Origin: Ustulina deusta
Lineage: Eukaryota; Ascomycota; Sordariomycetes; Xylariales; Xylariaceae
DNA length: 64,000 nt
NCBI GenBank assembly: GCA_023159155.1
Contig: JAJNNX010000061.1
Location: 62,001 to 126,000 of the forward strand
Direction of reading: 5' to 3'
The notes beneath the pieces were generated by a model. The model made no database searches. It saw only the letters and a list, made by a program, of their open reading frames with translations, and was not told the origin of the DNA. Positions 23,566-35,475 of this stretch are shown here, piece by piece (within the stretch, counting starts at the first letter, position 1; each line of letters opens with the position of its first letter). The position numbers were made by a program, and so were the translations under genes.

Positions 23566-26500
23566 GACATTTCGCTAGCTATGAGTCCGGATAGTCGGTT
23601 GCCACTTTGAGGTCTAGAATGCGTTCTAAGCATCCATTCCGAGGTCCAGAGCTGAAGATATATCTCCGACACGAACAAGCCACCATGTTCCTAATGTACG
23701 TGTAGGGTATGGCACATTTGCCTATGGGGCTGTAAACATGACGAGGGCTAAGTGAGCCTCGAATTCCTTAGACTCTCGCTTAATACAGCAAGGTATAGAT
23801 AGTCGACATCCTAGCAACTATCTTGACCTTTCTTTCTATTCCCTATTAAAGGAAGCTAATCCCAAATTAGAGAATAAAGAAAAAAAGGGATCCTAGAATA
23901 CACCTGTGACTAAGGAATGCTTAACCTGGTCGCAACAGAGTCCTGCCTCGTACACTAAGCATTCAGGACAGTATAAGATGCGCTCAGACTTCAACGTTGC
24001 AGTGTAAGCCGCTATCCCGACCACGGGAATCTGGACCGAGAGTCCACCACCGCCTCGGTCAGGTACTTACTAACCCATTGTCTAACCACAAAAATCAACA
24101 CCCTTGCCCAATGGCAAGCCAACCATAAGGCCCGCTTGCCGCCACGCGCTAGGCAGCACTTAAAACACCGTGGTGTGGTGTGCGCCGCGGTAGGAGTGCA
24201 GGGACATGAGAGCAGTGTCTCGCAACAAAGTGCCATTGGCGTCACAAGAGCGTCAACACCTGGGGAAGTACCTGGTTGTGAGGTGACATCCGTGCCTGTT
24301 TGCGCCACCTGATGAAACGGTCATGCTTCTAGCTAGGACCATATAACTGTCTCCCGTAATCCCAGCTGGAGCTTGCTCACCATGCGCGATATCGCGCTTA
24401 TCAGACAGCCGGCATCATCAGTTTCATTGACAAGTCAATTTGAGGCAGCATCATTGAGCCAAGGGAAAATATACCTTCTTTTTTTCAGTGCCTTACCAAA
24501 ATACTAACCTTGGGAGATTTCCCGTTCTCCCCAATATAATAGCACAGCACAATCATAGATACGGATCTAGGTACGCCATCCCGCGGAACCGCGTCTCCAG
24601 GATGGTGGAACAAGGGCATTAAATAACTACCGAGGCGCCAAAAAATAAAGGCCGACCAAAGGCAATACACAGCCTTAATATACGAATGTTGTATCATGAG
24701 GTCCCAAAGGTCTGAAACATAGAGGTATGCGCGCGCGTGTCATGCCTCCGAGAGTAACCTACGACCCTTTGGGATATCTACTACGCATGTGTATCCTCCA
24801 TGACTGAATAAACCACATTCCAAAGAGTAATAAGGGAGTTTATTTTATTCCGGTGTCCTTGACGTCAAGCTCCCAGAAATGTAGCAAGGATGAGGTTAGC
24901 GTGCATTCTCCACGATGTTTGAGAAAGTCCCGAAGTTTCATCCGGTAAAGATAGAGTGGGTAAGGCAGACGAAAACCTTCATATTTTCCACGTGTACGTA
25001 TGGGCAACATGTATGTCATCCGAGCTATCACAGAAGGCTTGTCCTTTCGGGTTGGGTGCCGAACGACGTACAATCTTCAATGGTACTCTGGAATGACGGG
25101 TTGCCTTCCAGATCAGTCATGCCCCAAAGACAGCAGGGGTTCGCTCGGCAGTCTGCCAACGATCTGGGGTACAGTAGTTTATGAAGGCTAGAGATCTCTG
25201 GGTCAGGGTCTCTAGGCACATCACATAACGCCGTCAACTGCCGTGTTCCTGAGGGGACTGTTTATGCCGCTCACTATAGGTTAACCCTCCTTCGGAATAC
25301 ATCAATAAAGATTTCCACTTCCGTCAGCATAAACCAGCTACGGGCATCTATTGAGATACATATGGTGCTACATCTTACGGCCTATTGTAGGCATGATGTT
25401 CATGCTTGGGTCGTATTTCTGCATTGTAGAAAGCTTTGCCTAGAGGGTGAACCATACTTAATGTTATCCCGGGTTTGGCCACTTCTCTAATAACCTCGCT
25501 CACGCAGTCCGTCGTACCTCTTAGGGGAGAAGCATAGGCCCCAAATCGGCGTTAACTAGCTAGGAATTATCGCCGCCTCCTTCGCAAAAGCCTAACGCGT
25601 GGCGATCGACTGCCCTCGGTCGAGTCTCTTGCATGTGGTTGTCGTCTCGATTAGCATCCAGTCAGTCCAACTTCTGAGATTAGTCGACAGTCGAAACCAC
25701 GCAAAATCGAGGATCAGCTGGAGCCGTTGACAGCCGACGATCAAACCCCGCGTTATTCGACCACCATCTGAGCTATGGCGACCCCGGATCGACGGTGAGG
25801 GTGTTTGCCGATTGATACTTCATGCTCTCTATCCTTGCTCTCAGACCTCATTGGTGCTAGGAGTGAACTGGCCTTTTAATCAAGTACCCTCTTGCAACGC
25901 CACTACTTCGAGATGATCGTTTGCCGCAGCATAATGCGATTCTCACATCATGATACCAGATCATATGGGGGACTCATTGCTCCAGAGGTCACTGCCCTGT
26001 AATATAATCTCCATGAATAAGTACGACTCGCCACTGTTGCTCACCTTGTGTTTGGTTTTGTACAACAGACGCAGGTATCAGATCGCCCTTGACGCTCGAA
26101 GGCAAATACAGGTGTAGAATTCCGAGGGCCTCACTTCATGCGACCTCGGTTATGCACTGCTTATTATTGGTAAGCTGTATATCCTTAAGACTTCTCTTCA
26201 TAATTTAATCTACTAACGTAATGTAATTTATTCATTCATCTCACGCGCTAGGTAAGCACTTTGCCACTCTGTCATTGAAAGTATCGTACGAACGAACTTG
26301 ATGCAGTGTAAAGTTCGTGAAACGAACAACTGTGCGTAATCTCTTTTTGTTCTATAGAATTTGGCGAATTTCAAATTCCATCCGTTCTCCTAGAAGTAAC
26401 ACTCATCTACTCATTCGAATATGGCAATGGGATACGACAGTTCTTTCAATAGAACCTCCTTCCCTCAATTATTCGGATTCATCTCCGCATGAGCCTTGGT

Positions 26501-29466
26501 AGCTGCAGGTGAATAAAACATCAGATTGGTATTTTAGAATGAGTTTTCTCGTTACTGGTTTATACGGGCCTTCGTGGACTATTATTGAAGACGGCATGGG
26601 TCAATGAAACTAGTAGAGAAACAATTCTGAAATTTCATTCTTATATGATACACTGGAATATACTAAAACTAAGAAGCGAAAATGCCAATACTTGGCGTCC
26701 GAAAACATGATACTCACATCTCTATTTTGGTTAAGGGGTTGCTTTCGAAACGACCCTTGAGTGTCAGGGATGGGCGGCTGATGAACCAGCGCAAATCAGA
26801 CGAACACACCCCAAACACACGACGCGGCACGTGGGAGAAGCCAAGATACAACAAACCTCTAGAAGACAATTAGCAAACCTATAGACTTTGCCGCAACCAA
26901 GTTTGTTCCGGTGTCAAAGACGATTCTTCCTCCAAGAAACCCTGGAATTAAGATGCGGGCTCCTCTAACACCGTCTCAAGCTTTGCCACCCCACACGGTA
27001 ACTAACCCGAGATACCGTACGCACATGTGTCGAACGAGAATCCCCGGATCTGCGCTTAGAAGTCTCATCTTATCTCCATCTTCATATCTTTCTGGAAGCT
27101 CTTGAGACGCGGAGGCAGATCTCATCCGATGTCAACGCGGCTTGACAGCACCTCATCTAATCTTCGATCATCCATCCCTATCTCCGATCTCATCCCATCT
27201 TGCAACAGGGCGACTGATCGACTGCACGGCCGGCGCACAGACAAAAGCGATAACATCAGCGACGATAAGCGCGAGACAACAGCCAAGCAAGCATGAAGGT
27301 AATAAGACACCTCTACGCCAAGATGATCATCAAAGATTGAGATGCCTACTAACTCTGCGGGGCTATCTCGGCCAAGGTCAAGCCCATTAACGGACGTGAT
27401 ACTAGCCGCGCTATAGCAGAAGAGATACGACAGACCAGTCTGAGGTTACGAACGGATACACTTTTATCCAGTGATCCATCTCGTCCGACCCCTTGACCCA
27501 TCAAGATGCATGGCGGTACGGGATGCCACTTTACGCATGCCCTAATATGCATATGTCCGCTACCCGTCTTAGCTCGCCTTGCCCAACCTGGCTTCGCTGA
27601 GGTTATTCTCAGTCAGCTGGCCCTCGTACATACACTCTCCCGAGTGTACAGTAGTTCGTGCCTAGTTTCAGCTAATGCAATACCACATGAGATAGTATGC
27701 CTTGCATGGCCTACACATATGACACAGGAAGCCGCATGACGGTATTCCATTCTGTTACGTGAGGTTAATACCAAGACGTCATCTATCTGCGTTGAACGAG
27801 ATACTCGGCTTCGGGTATGGTGTGCCCGGACGGATGATGTTGTCTCCTTTCAAGGCTTTCCCGAACGGTAAGCATCTAGAATTCGTTCTTGATATTGGGG
27901 TTCTATACTCGGCGACTTTACACTACGTGCATGCCAGGAATTGCCATTTATTGGTATACGCTGTGAGTGGTGTTGTCGTGCGAAGGGCTCTAACCCCTCA
28001 GCCGTTCACCCTTAATTATATGCATACCGCTTCTTTATTCCAGAGGTATGTATAATATCGTGAGAGTTTCAGAGGGTATACGCCTACACTCAAGGTTAAG
28101 CCGGGATTCACGACGAACATAGCCTTCATAGAACAGCTATCGAATAATTCCAATCTGGAAACTTCTCCACCGCTCAACTATTCGTCTTCAGCCCGTCATA
28201 CAAGTAACTTTAGGTAGGAAACAATGGGCTACACAAATAGACACATACCCGAACATGATCTCAAGCATAAACAAGCTCACGAATTGATACTCACCGTAGA
28301 AAAAAAGGGAAAAAAGGGAAAAAAGAAGAAGCCCCTCGGACAGGAGATTGAATATGGCTATTCATAGTGCAGACAAAAACTTGATCCTTCTGAACGTGCG
28401 AGATCACTATTCAACACATAACCTTATCGTGCCAAAAGAAATGGAGCCCTGCACTCATAGAGGGCAAGAATGCTTGCCTCCATGCGCAATCGTTATATCG
28501 CCGCCTCATCACGTATTTCCCCACTACCTGGCAGTCCACGTCCACATCCCGCATCAGCTAGTCTTAGCCCATCGTACAACCATTTTATCTCCTCCTATGG
28601 GACAGTTTGGCAACCAATCTTCTCACTAACAGACGCTACCGCCGTCACCTGTCTCCGCTTGGCTTTCTCAGGACCACTCGGGGATCCTTTCTAACTAGCT
28701 TCTCAAGCCTACAAGACACGATAGCGCTCGGTCTGTCTACCCTCCTTTCTCTCTAGTTAAACTTAGATATTGCCTACTATAACGTCATATACGTAGCTCG
28801 TGTCATGGCATCGTTGTCTTTAGAACGAAGAACTCGTTTTTTATGTTGCTGATAGAAACTACCTATAAGAGAATTCTGGGACCCTTGCGCGATAACAAGT
28901 ATTCATGACATACCCCTTTACCTTGATTGAATAGATCCCAATAGCTCGGGTTGTGAAATACGCGGCATCTGATTGCACAAAGTAGCGTCGGGACAGAAAT
29001 AGTACAAATAGAAGTGACTTTATATATATTATAATACAATAAACATCCCAACCGTAGAAAATATATAAAACAGAGCAACGTGTATGGTTGGCGCAACGGT
29101 GATGCTCCCACAAATGAAGCCCAGCACCTATATAGGCTCCCCCGTGTTGGTTTGCCGACCGAAAAGACCTCGTTTGAATCTGAGAGGTGTAGTTTACATC
29201 CTTTTTCTTCTTCTCTTCCTCCATTTCTCCCTTTTGGACCCTCTTCTAGTACAGAATTGAGAGTCATGATACTCCAATAGCCAGACGATACCAGTGAAAG
29301 CAGTCCGACGATTCAGAGCTTGATCCCGAAGAAAGCCAGTTGAGACACCTTCACCATCACTCTAGCGAATGCATTCCGTTTTTACATCGCACGAACGCCA
29401 CCATATCCCACTCCTCCTAAAAGCGATAGCGAAGGGGGGAGAAATGTGCGGATATTGTTCTTCCAA

Positions 29467-29481
29467 ATATATATATATATA
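29467..29481. repeat. (AT)n microsatellite
   Basis: About seven AT units in the 3' flank of the ammonium transporter gene. Confidence 0.85.
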
Positions 29482-29645
29482 CTGCCAAGGAAGCAAATGG
29501 ACCCCAGTGAAAAAGAAAATCAAAGATATCTTCGCTGGCTGTGAAATATATAGACAAAAGAAAATTTCCCCGGTAACACGGAAAAAGGTTATACAAGCTA
29601 TGAGTGAAAGACTCATTGCAATCCAATTTCTTTTCTTTCCAGATT

Positions 29646-31528
29646 TCAGGATGAGCCCCTCGACGCCGGTAATGAGTTACCGCTGCTATCAACTGCACTT
29701 TCCGCAGCCTTTTCCTTGGCTGGGGCGCGAACAGATGCGCCTATCTTCTCTTGCTCGACCTTGATTCCTGAGGAGCCTGGGGGGGAATGGCCAGTAGTAT
29801 TCGCTAAGTTTTGATGTTCCTCGATGCCGTGTTGGGGTACAAAGCGGTGACCATCGGCAACTGGTTCCTCTTTGGCCGGCGTCCAGGCAAGGAAATCACG
29901 GCGCACCTCCACGTAGTCATATGCGAATTCTCCAAGCTGGTCGTCATCCATGCCCATGAGTTCGGCCTCCTCCGAAGCTCGAAGGTGCAGGCCAGGCACC
30001 ATGTCGATTAGCTTCGCAATAATGGCAGACACCACGAATGAGTAAGCGCATACCGCTACGATGTACGCTATTTGAATGTATAGTTGCGCATAGTGATGGT
30101 CTATCCAGCCACCGGGGGCCACACCGTTGTTGACGCCATCCAACCCAATAACGTAGTTCGCACCGAACAGGGCATTGAAGATGAGCCCTACTATGCCGCC
30201 GACAGCGTGCTCAGCAAACACATCGAGAGAGTCGTCGATCCTGAGCAGGAATTTGACTAAATTGTGTATGGTTAGAAGACATTACAGATATTGATATGAA
30301 CGCGAGGTTCTTCACCTTTAGTGGCAAAGTTGCAGCAAATGCCCGTCACCACGCCCAATATGATGGAGGCCCAGGTAGGGATGAAGCCAGACGCCGGAGT
30401 GGCTGCGACGAGGCCAGAAATAGTACCAGAGCACCAACCAACCATAGACCACTTCTTAGCAAGGCGGAAATCGAGGAGGCACCATGTCATGGCGGCGAAC
30501 ATGGCCGTTAGGCAAGAGTTCCAGCAAGCGATGGTGGCGCGCAAGTTTGCACCAAATGAGGAACCGCCGTTGAAGCCGAGCCAACCGAACCACAGGAAAA
30601 CCGTTCCAAGAGTGACGAGAGAAACGTTATGGGGCCGAAAGTTCAGCATCATCCTCTCGTGGCGTCGACCAAGGATCCACGAGTACGCAAGCGCTGACAT
30701 ACCCGAGCCAATCTCAACAGGGCCACCTCCTGCATAGTCTAGCACACCGTAGTTGAAGGCCCATCCATTAATGTTCCAAACCCAGCACGCGAGCGGGCAG
30801 TAGACGATCGTGGCCCAAAAGAATATGAATATCATAGCGGGTAGTACACGACCGCGCTCGGCAACAGCACCAACCACGAGGGCCCCAGTGACACCGCAGA
30901 ACATCATCTGTCATATGATATATCAGTTATCTAGGCTCGTGCCGGGGTTTATTGGGCTTTCATGCGAATCGGTCTCTCCCTAGAGTAGATTTGATGGGCT
31001 TACTTGGTAGAAGGAATATAGAAGCTCAGGAATGAGCGGAGATCCGGGTGATGGCACAGCTAATGTGTTGGTGAGGCCGAAATGGTGTAGGTCGCCGATG
31101 AAGCCGTTCTTGGCCGTTGTGCTGAAAGCCAGGGAGTAGCCCCAGAAATACCACTGGAATATAATGACAGAGAAAGACATCATACACACCCATATGAGGG
31201 ATAAGGCTGACTTTCTTCGTGACAATCCTGAGTAGAGAAACGCAATGCCCGGTACCATCAGCAGTACCATACACGCTGAGACGATGATAAAGGCCTGGTC
31301 TCCCGATTGATACCATTGATTTAAATTCTCGGTGCCTGCGCGGAAGTTGAGTCCGTTGTTAGCCACTCCTGCTCCTCCGCACCCACGAGGTGTACCTCGT
31401 CATGCTCAATGACCCCCCTGGAATACGCGGAGTGCTGAAAACATACGGGAATCTCCTCCAGTCTCAGCATTGGTGCCATTGAAGGTGGTAGGGGGCCCCG
31501 TCCACGAGTACGAAGGCTCCCACGACAT
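29646..31528 (-). CDS. Ammonium transporter, Mep/Amt family (Mep1/3-like pore)
   Basis: Four exons: 31528-31447, 31335-31004, 30907-30316 and 30256-29646, giving 538 aa. Phases agree; the introns are 111, 96 and 59 bp. The long open frame of exon 2 appears to begin with GTG, so the true start is the ATG in exon 1 (MSWEPSYSW). The protein has the expected series of eleven membrane spans beginning at QAFIIVSACMVLLMVPG. Family marks include LSRRKSALSLIW, GGGPVEIGSG, FRPHNVSLVTLGT, GWLGFNGGS and the second pore histidine in FAEHAVGG. At the first twin-histidine position the residue is Glu (PVEIGSG), as in yeast Mep1/Mep3 and unlike Mep2. The cytoplasmic tail of about 120 aa is hydrophilic. It imports ammonium at the plasma membrane, and such genes are usually under AreA/Nit2 control. 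Confidence 0.95.
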
Positions 31529-34500
31529 GGTGTCGAAGCGGGTGGTAACGGGTTTACGATGACGCAGATTCTCACGGCTCGAGCGTCAATTGTACAGATG
31601 AGATGTGATGGCGCACTCTTGGTGTTACCTAGTCGGGGCTGCGTCCTAAACCAAAGCCCGGATATTATATGAATGAAATGGATGCCTGGGTTGGACGAAA
31701 AGGATAGATGGGATGAATTCGAAAGGAAGAGAACCGTTGATCATGTGAGCAACGGCGGATGCGGAACTCTCGATGCTATATAGCACGAGACTGTGTGCCT
31801 GGTTGGCGTCGAACCACACTACTGCGGTGAAAGTAAGCTAGACTACCTAGGTAGACTACATACCTCGACTGCATGGAAGACTGCAGTGTGCACATCTTCA
31901 TGGTTGTGCTCTGGCAAGACATTGATGGCCAGAGCCAATCAGAGGGGGCAAGATAAGACTCCCTCCAGCACGGCCCCAGGCCATGTTAGTCTGGTACAAA
32001 GTCCCACGCCAGCCTCGGACGCTAGGAACTACCCTGGACCAGGAAAATAGAATTCATGGCCTGATCATGCACTGGAGTGTACACTACCTAGTCCACGGCC
32101 CACGGGAAACCCCCCAATGTGTTAGGCTGAGCATGACGCTAGAAAAGGTAAGCAGCTAGAGCCGTTCAGCCAATAGCTCGACAGTAGGTGCCAGCGTACT
32201 GTGCAATTAGATTGCAATTGTAAACGGCAAGCAGGGAGCATTGGGTGTCGAGCATTACCGTGGCGTTTTGGCATATCCATCGCCTCGGCCACCGGCTTTG
32301 TAGGAGCGATATCGGTCAGTTGTCTTTTTATACGGTGCATCCCGAAAAGTGCCTCCGTTTCTACTAGACTATCTAGGACATATAGCAAGCAGTGTACGTG
32401 AAAGCATTACCTACCGAATTCATGCGCGTACGTACGTACACCTACCATCGGACGACGATGGAAGGGGAGTGTCGTGTCGCGGCCTTGAGCTTATGAAGAT
32501 GAAATGGAGCCGTCTGTCTCCCTTGGGTCGTGTATCGTACATACTAGTACCTCGTAGTTTAGGTAGTGTAACTGAGAAGTGAGACAGTTGGAGCGATGGT
32601 CTAGAAGACTACCAAATCGAGCCTTGGCACTCGCGTGAGAGACGTGGGGTTGGTTGTGGGGAATATATTGCTAGCGGATGCTTCGCTGCATGACCCACAG
32701 CTCCTACCCGCAGCTTTTCCTCTTGCTCACAGCTGCCGAGGCGATAGTCTACAGCCGGTCAGGGGGCCCTGGAAGTCTGCTCTTCACAACTCCACTACCT
32801 CTCTATGACGCAACTCTTGCTTTTGAATCGCTAGCCTATCAAATAATAGACTCTGGGTTGCCCGCCGTTTCCAGACCTTTGCAGTGTTAACATAATTGAG
32901 GGCCCTAGCTAAAGATTCTAGATAGTGCCTATATCGTTGGGGCGAAAAGACCATTTGTTTTCCGACTTTGAGCTAAGCAAAGCTCGAGCCTCTCAGCAGC
33001 AGGGATATTCGATATTCGTTACGAAATAGATTGCTCTTTGCTTTCATTTCTATTTGCAATGGCTTCTAACGAACGAATCAAACCTTCAGCCTCGGATCCG
33101 AACAATCCCTATCTCTCGATATTTATACATACGCATGCTAAAATTTCCCGCATTTCTCTTCTGTTACGGCCTCCGCTGAAGCCTTACCGGCTAGCTTGGG
33201 AAGCCTAAGTTTCAGCGTTACAGTGCAATCGACTACTAAGTACACCAATAACACTACCGAATGCGTCTATTGGCACATGTGATGAGTACCTAGTCTACAT
33301 GTACATGTAGATGTATGGTTGCCAGGAGTAGGGATCCAATCTCACTGCAGGACCATTGTACAATTCATGCTTCAATCCTCCGTGTCTCCCCACGTTGGAT
33401 TGCACTACTGAACGAGGCCAAGTGCCGTTTCTCCCTAACCAAATGCATGCATGAGTGACAGGGATGGCTGCAGCAAGAGACTCGATGTAGCTCACTAACA
33501 TTTTTAATGCAAGACCGAACGTCAGATTCAAGGCCGCTATCTAGAGTTTACCGGCTTAAACATTAGTTGCCTTACCTACTAGTAGGAACCTAACCCGGTA
33601 CGAGACGAAAATAATTAGGATGATGTCAGGGCATCGAGCTGAGTTTGGTGAGAGAGACAAAAGGACACAAGGACAACAGGGCCCATAAAATCAAGATCGT
33701 TTGTCTCCGACCATCACCGGGCATCTCTAACAAGTAACGATACCTAAACCAATATGAGTAGTCATATCCGCGACTTGTCGACTTTTTTCAAGACAACGCT
33801 TCACGCAGTGGAAGTGAGCTGATGCTCAGCCGTACCAGCGAGTCGTGACAGGCGAATGTCTGGTGAGCATCTGGTGTAGTGTCGTGATGGTGGAACAAGC
33901 TAGCTTGGTAGCTCGGTAGCTTATCTTTCACCAATGGCAAGAATTTCTCATTGTTCATTGTTCGATCAAATCGCGTCTTGGCGTGTCTTAAGTCTCGGCT
34001 CCACTGAAATGTTGGAGATATGTCTCCGAACCACCTCACGATAAGTTGTAGAACAAAGACGAAAGAGGAGCAGCAGCCTCGGGAACGTTACACTGCTGCA
34101 GCCTCGCACTTATGAACGTTGTCTAATCCCGGGTATCATCGTGGATTGAGCCTCATTCGGTAGATGCCATCGAACCAAACCCAATACGGCGGGTCGTAGG
34201 GCTTAGTTTGGGGTGGTCACTTGTGTCAGAGTACGTAAAAATTTGGTGATCGAGTCGATTCTGATTGCTGTTTCCAGCATGACGGACCAGATCAAGCATG
34301 CCCTCCAGGAAACGTCAAGAGCCAACCCCTGCATGCAATCGGCCTAACATAGACTTACTAGTAGTACAACATCGGATGATAGACGGAGTCGATCTGCCCA
34401 TCAGACAATCTGAGAGCTGAACTCTGGGTAGGTGCTGTATATACATACCTAAGTGAGGTAGCTACCTAGCAAGGCCCATTCAGAAAGAAGATATTCTTAA

Positions 34501-35475
34501 AATCGTCGAGAAATCTAGATTGCGTCCTTCTTCTTAGCTTAGCCAGGAATCTCAAACATTCCAGGGCACATCTGAGCACGGTCTCTGCTTGTAAGTGCAT
34601 CGAATGTCTCATAGGCATTCAAGCGACTGCCGAGCTCATTCCGTCATCGCCAAGCTGTATCTCAGGCGGTACCTCGCTAGGTACACATAAACATCTTTAT
34701 ACCAGCCACGATAAGATAGCGAGTGGGAACACAACATCTGCTGGTAATATCACCTGCTGGCATCGGGACGGGACCCTGACATTTAAAGTGCGGGGTATTT
34801 TGGGGCACTTACCCAGGCACCTACCTACCTCCTAGGTAGGGTAAGTATTATGTACTTAAGTAGGTAAGTATCTCTTATAAGCAGCTGTCCCCCTCAATAT
34901 TGCATCACTACTTTGAACACAATGATACTACTTACCACACCTGCACCTATCAGCCTTGACACTATTAATAGTCGGGTAGTAATGGATACCTTAAACAGGT
35001 CTATTGCTGGGGCTCACATGCAAGCAAATATGCTCCTCGGAAGGTGCATAGACCGCAACTCCAAGCAGGTTAGGCCCGTGATGTTTCCCTCTCTTGCCTG
35101 AAGCTGCAAGTACCACGTCGACACTTCCATGCGCTGGCACAGCAAGGTGTGACTCCAAAGGCTTGTCCGCAGGTACGGTATGGACTAGGGAGACTAGGTA
35201 TTAATGAAAGGCAAGAGGAAGGGGAGGAGCCGTCCCCACTAAAATTATACACCCGCCAAACACTTGACCTGCCCTCTGGACAGCACCGGACAGCCCAGCA
35301 TAAAACTAAAGTACCTGTTTTATGTTCATAAGAAAATGGTCGTCATTGAGGGTCTCGCCAACAGCTACCACCATCAACCCGTCCCGCAACCTACCACAAC
35401 ATACTTTCTCGTCCCAAGACGGCCGACAGCTGTCGCGAGAATAGGCCGACCAAGCGGCCTACAAACAGGAACAGC
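31529..35475. other. Divergent intergenic region, 3.9 kb
   Basis: Upstream DNA of the ammonium transporter (-) and of the CRT10-domain gene (+). It contains the 12-bp palindrome CTACCTAGGTAG at 31843-31854 and a dense group of TAGGTA/TACCTA motifs at 34815-34870. Small open frames (for example 33295-33531 and 33788-34039) lack coding character. Confidence 0.5.
31951..31956 (+). promoter_or_regulatory. Possible GATA-factor (AreA/Nit2) site
   Basis: AGATAA, a match to HGATAR, lies about 425 bp upstream of the ammonium transporter start. Nitrogen regulation of this gene family by GATA factors is well known; a six-base match alone is weak. Confidence 0.25.

Larger units (their letters stand above)
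19584..29645. other. 10-kb gene-poor region upstream of xyr1
   Basis: No open frame longer than about 110 codons has convincing coding character on either strand, and I could not join frames into a gene. The xyr1 upstream region is at the left end and the ammonium transporter 3' flank at the right end. Base composition appears mixed, not uniformly AT-rich. I see T-rich/A-rich low complexity near 22490-22655, short CTTTTT tracts, and a purine-rich run at 28300-28335. One protein-like minus-strand frame is listed separately. Transposon remnants too decayed to read by eye are possible. Confidence 0.5.

Noticed and set aside
29369..29764. 131-codon plus-strand frame at the end of the ammonium transporter gene
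   Set aside because: It lies across the 3' flank and antisense to the real C-terminus; it includes an AT microsatellite.
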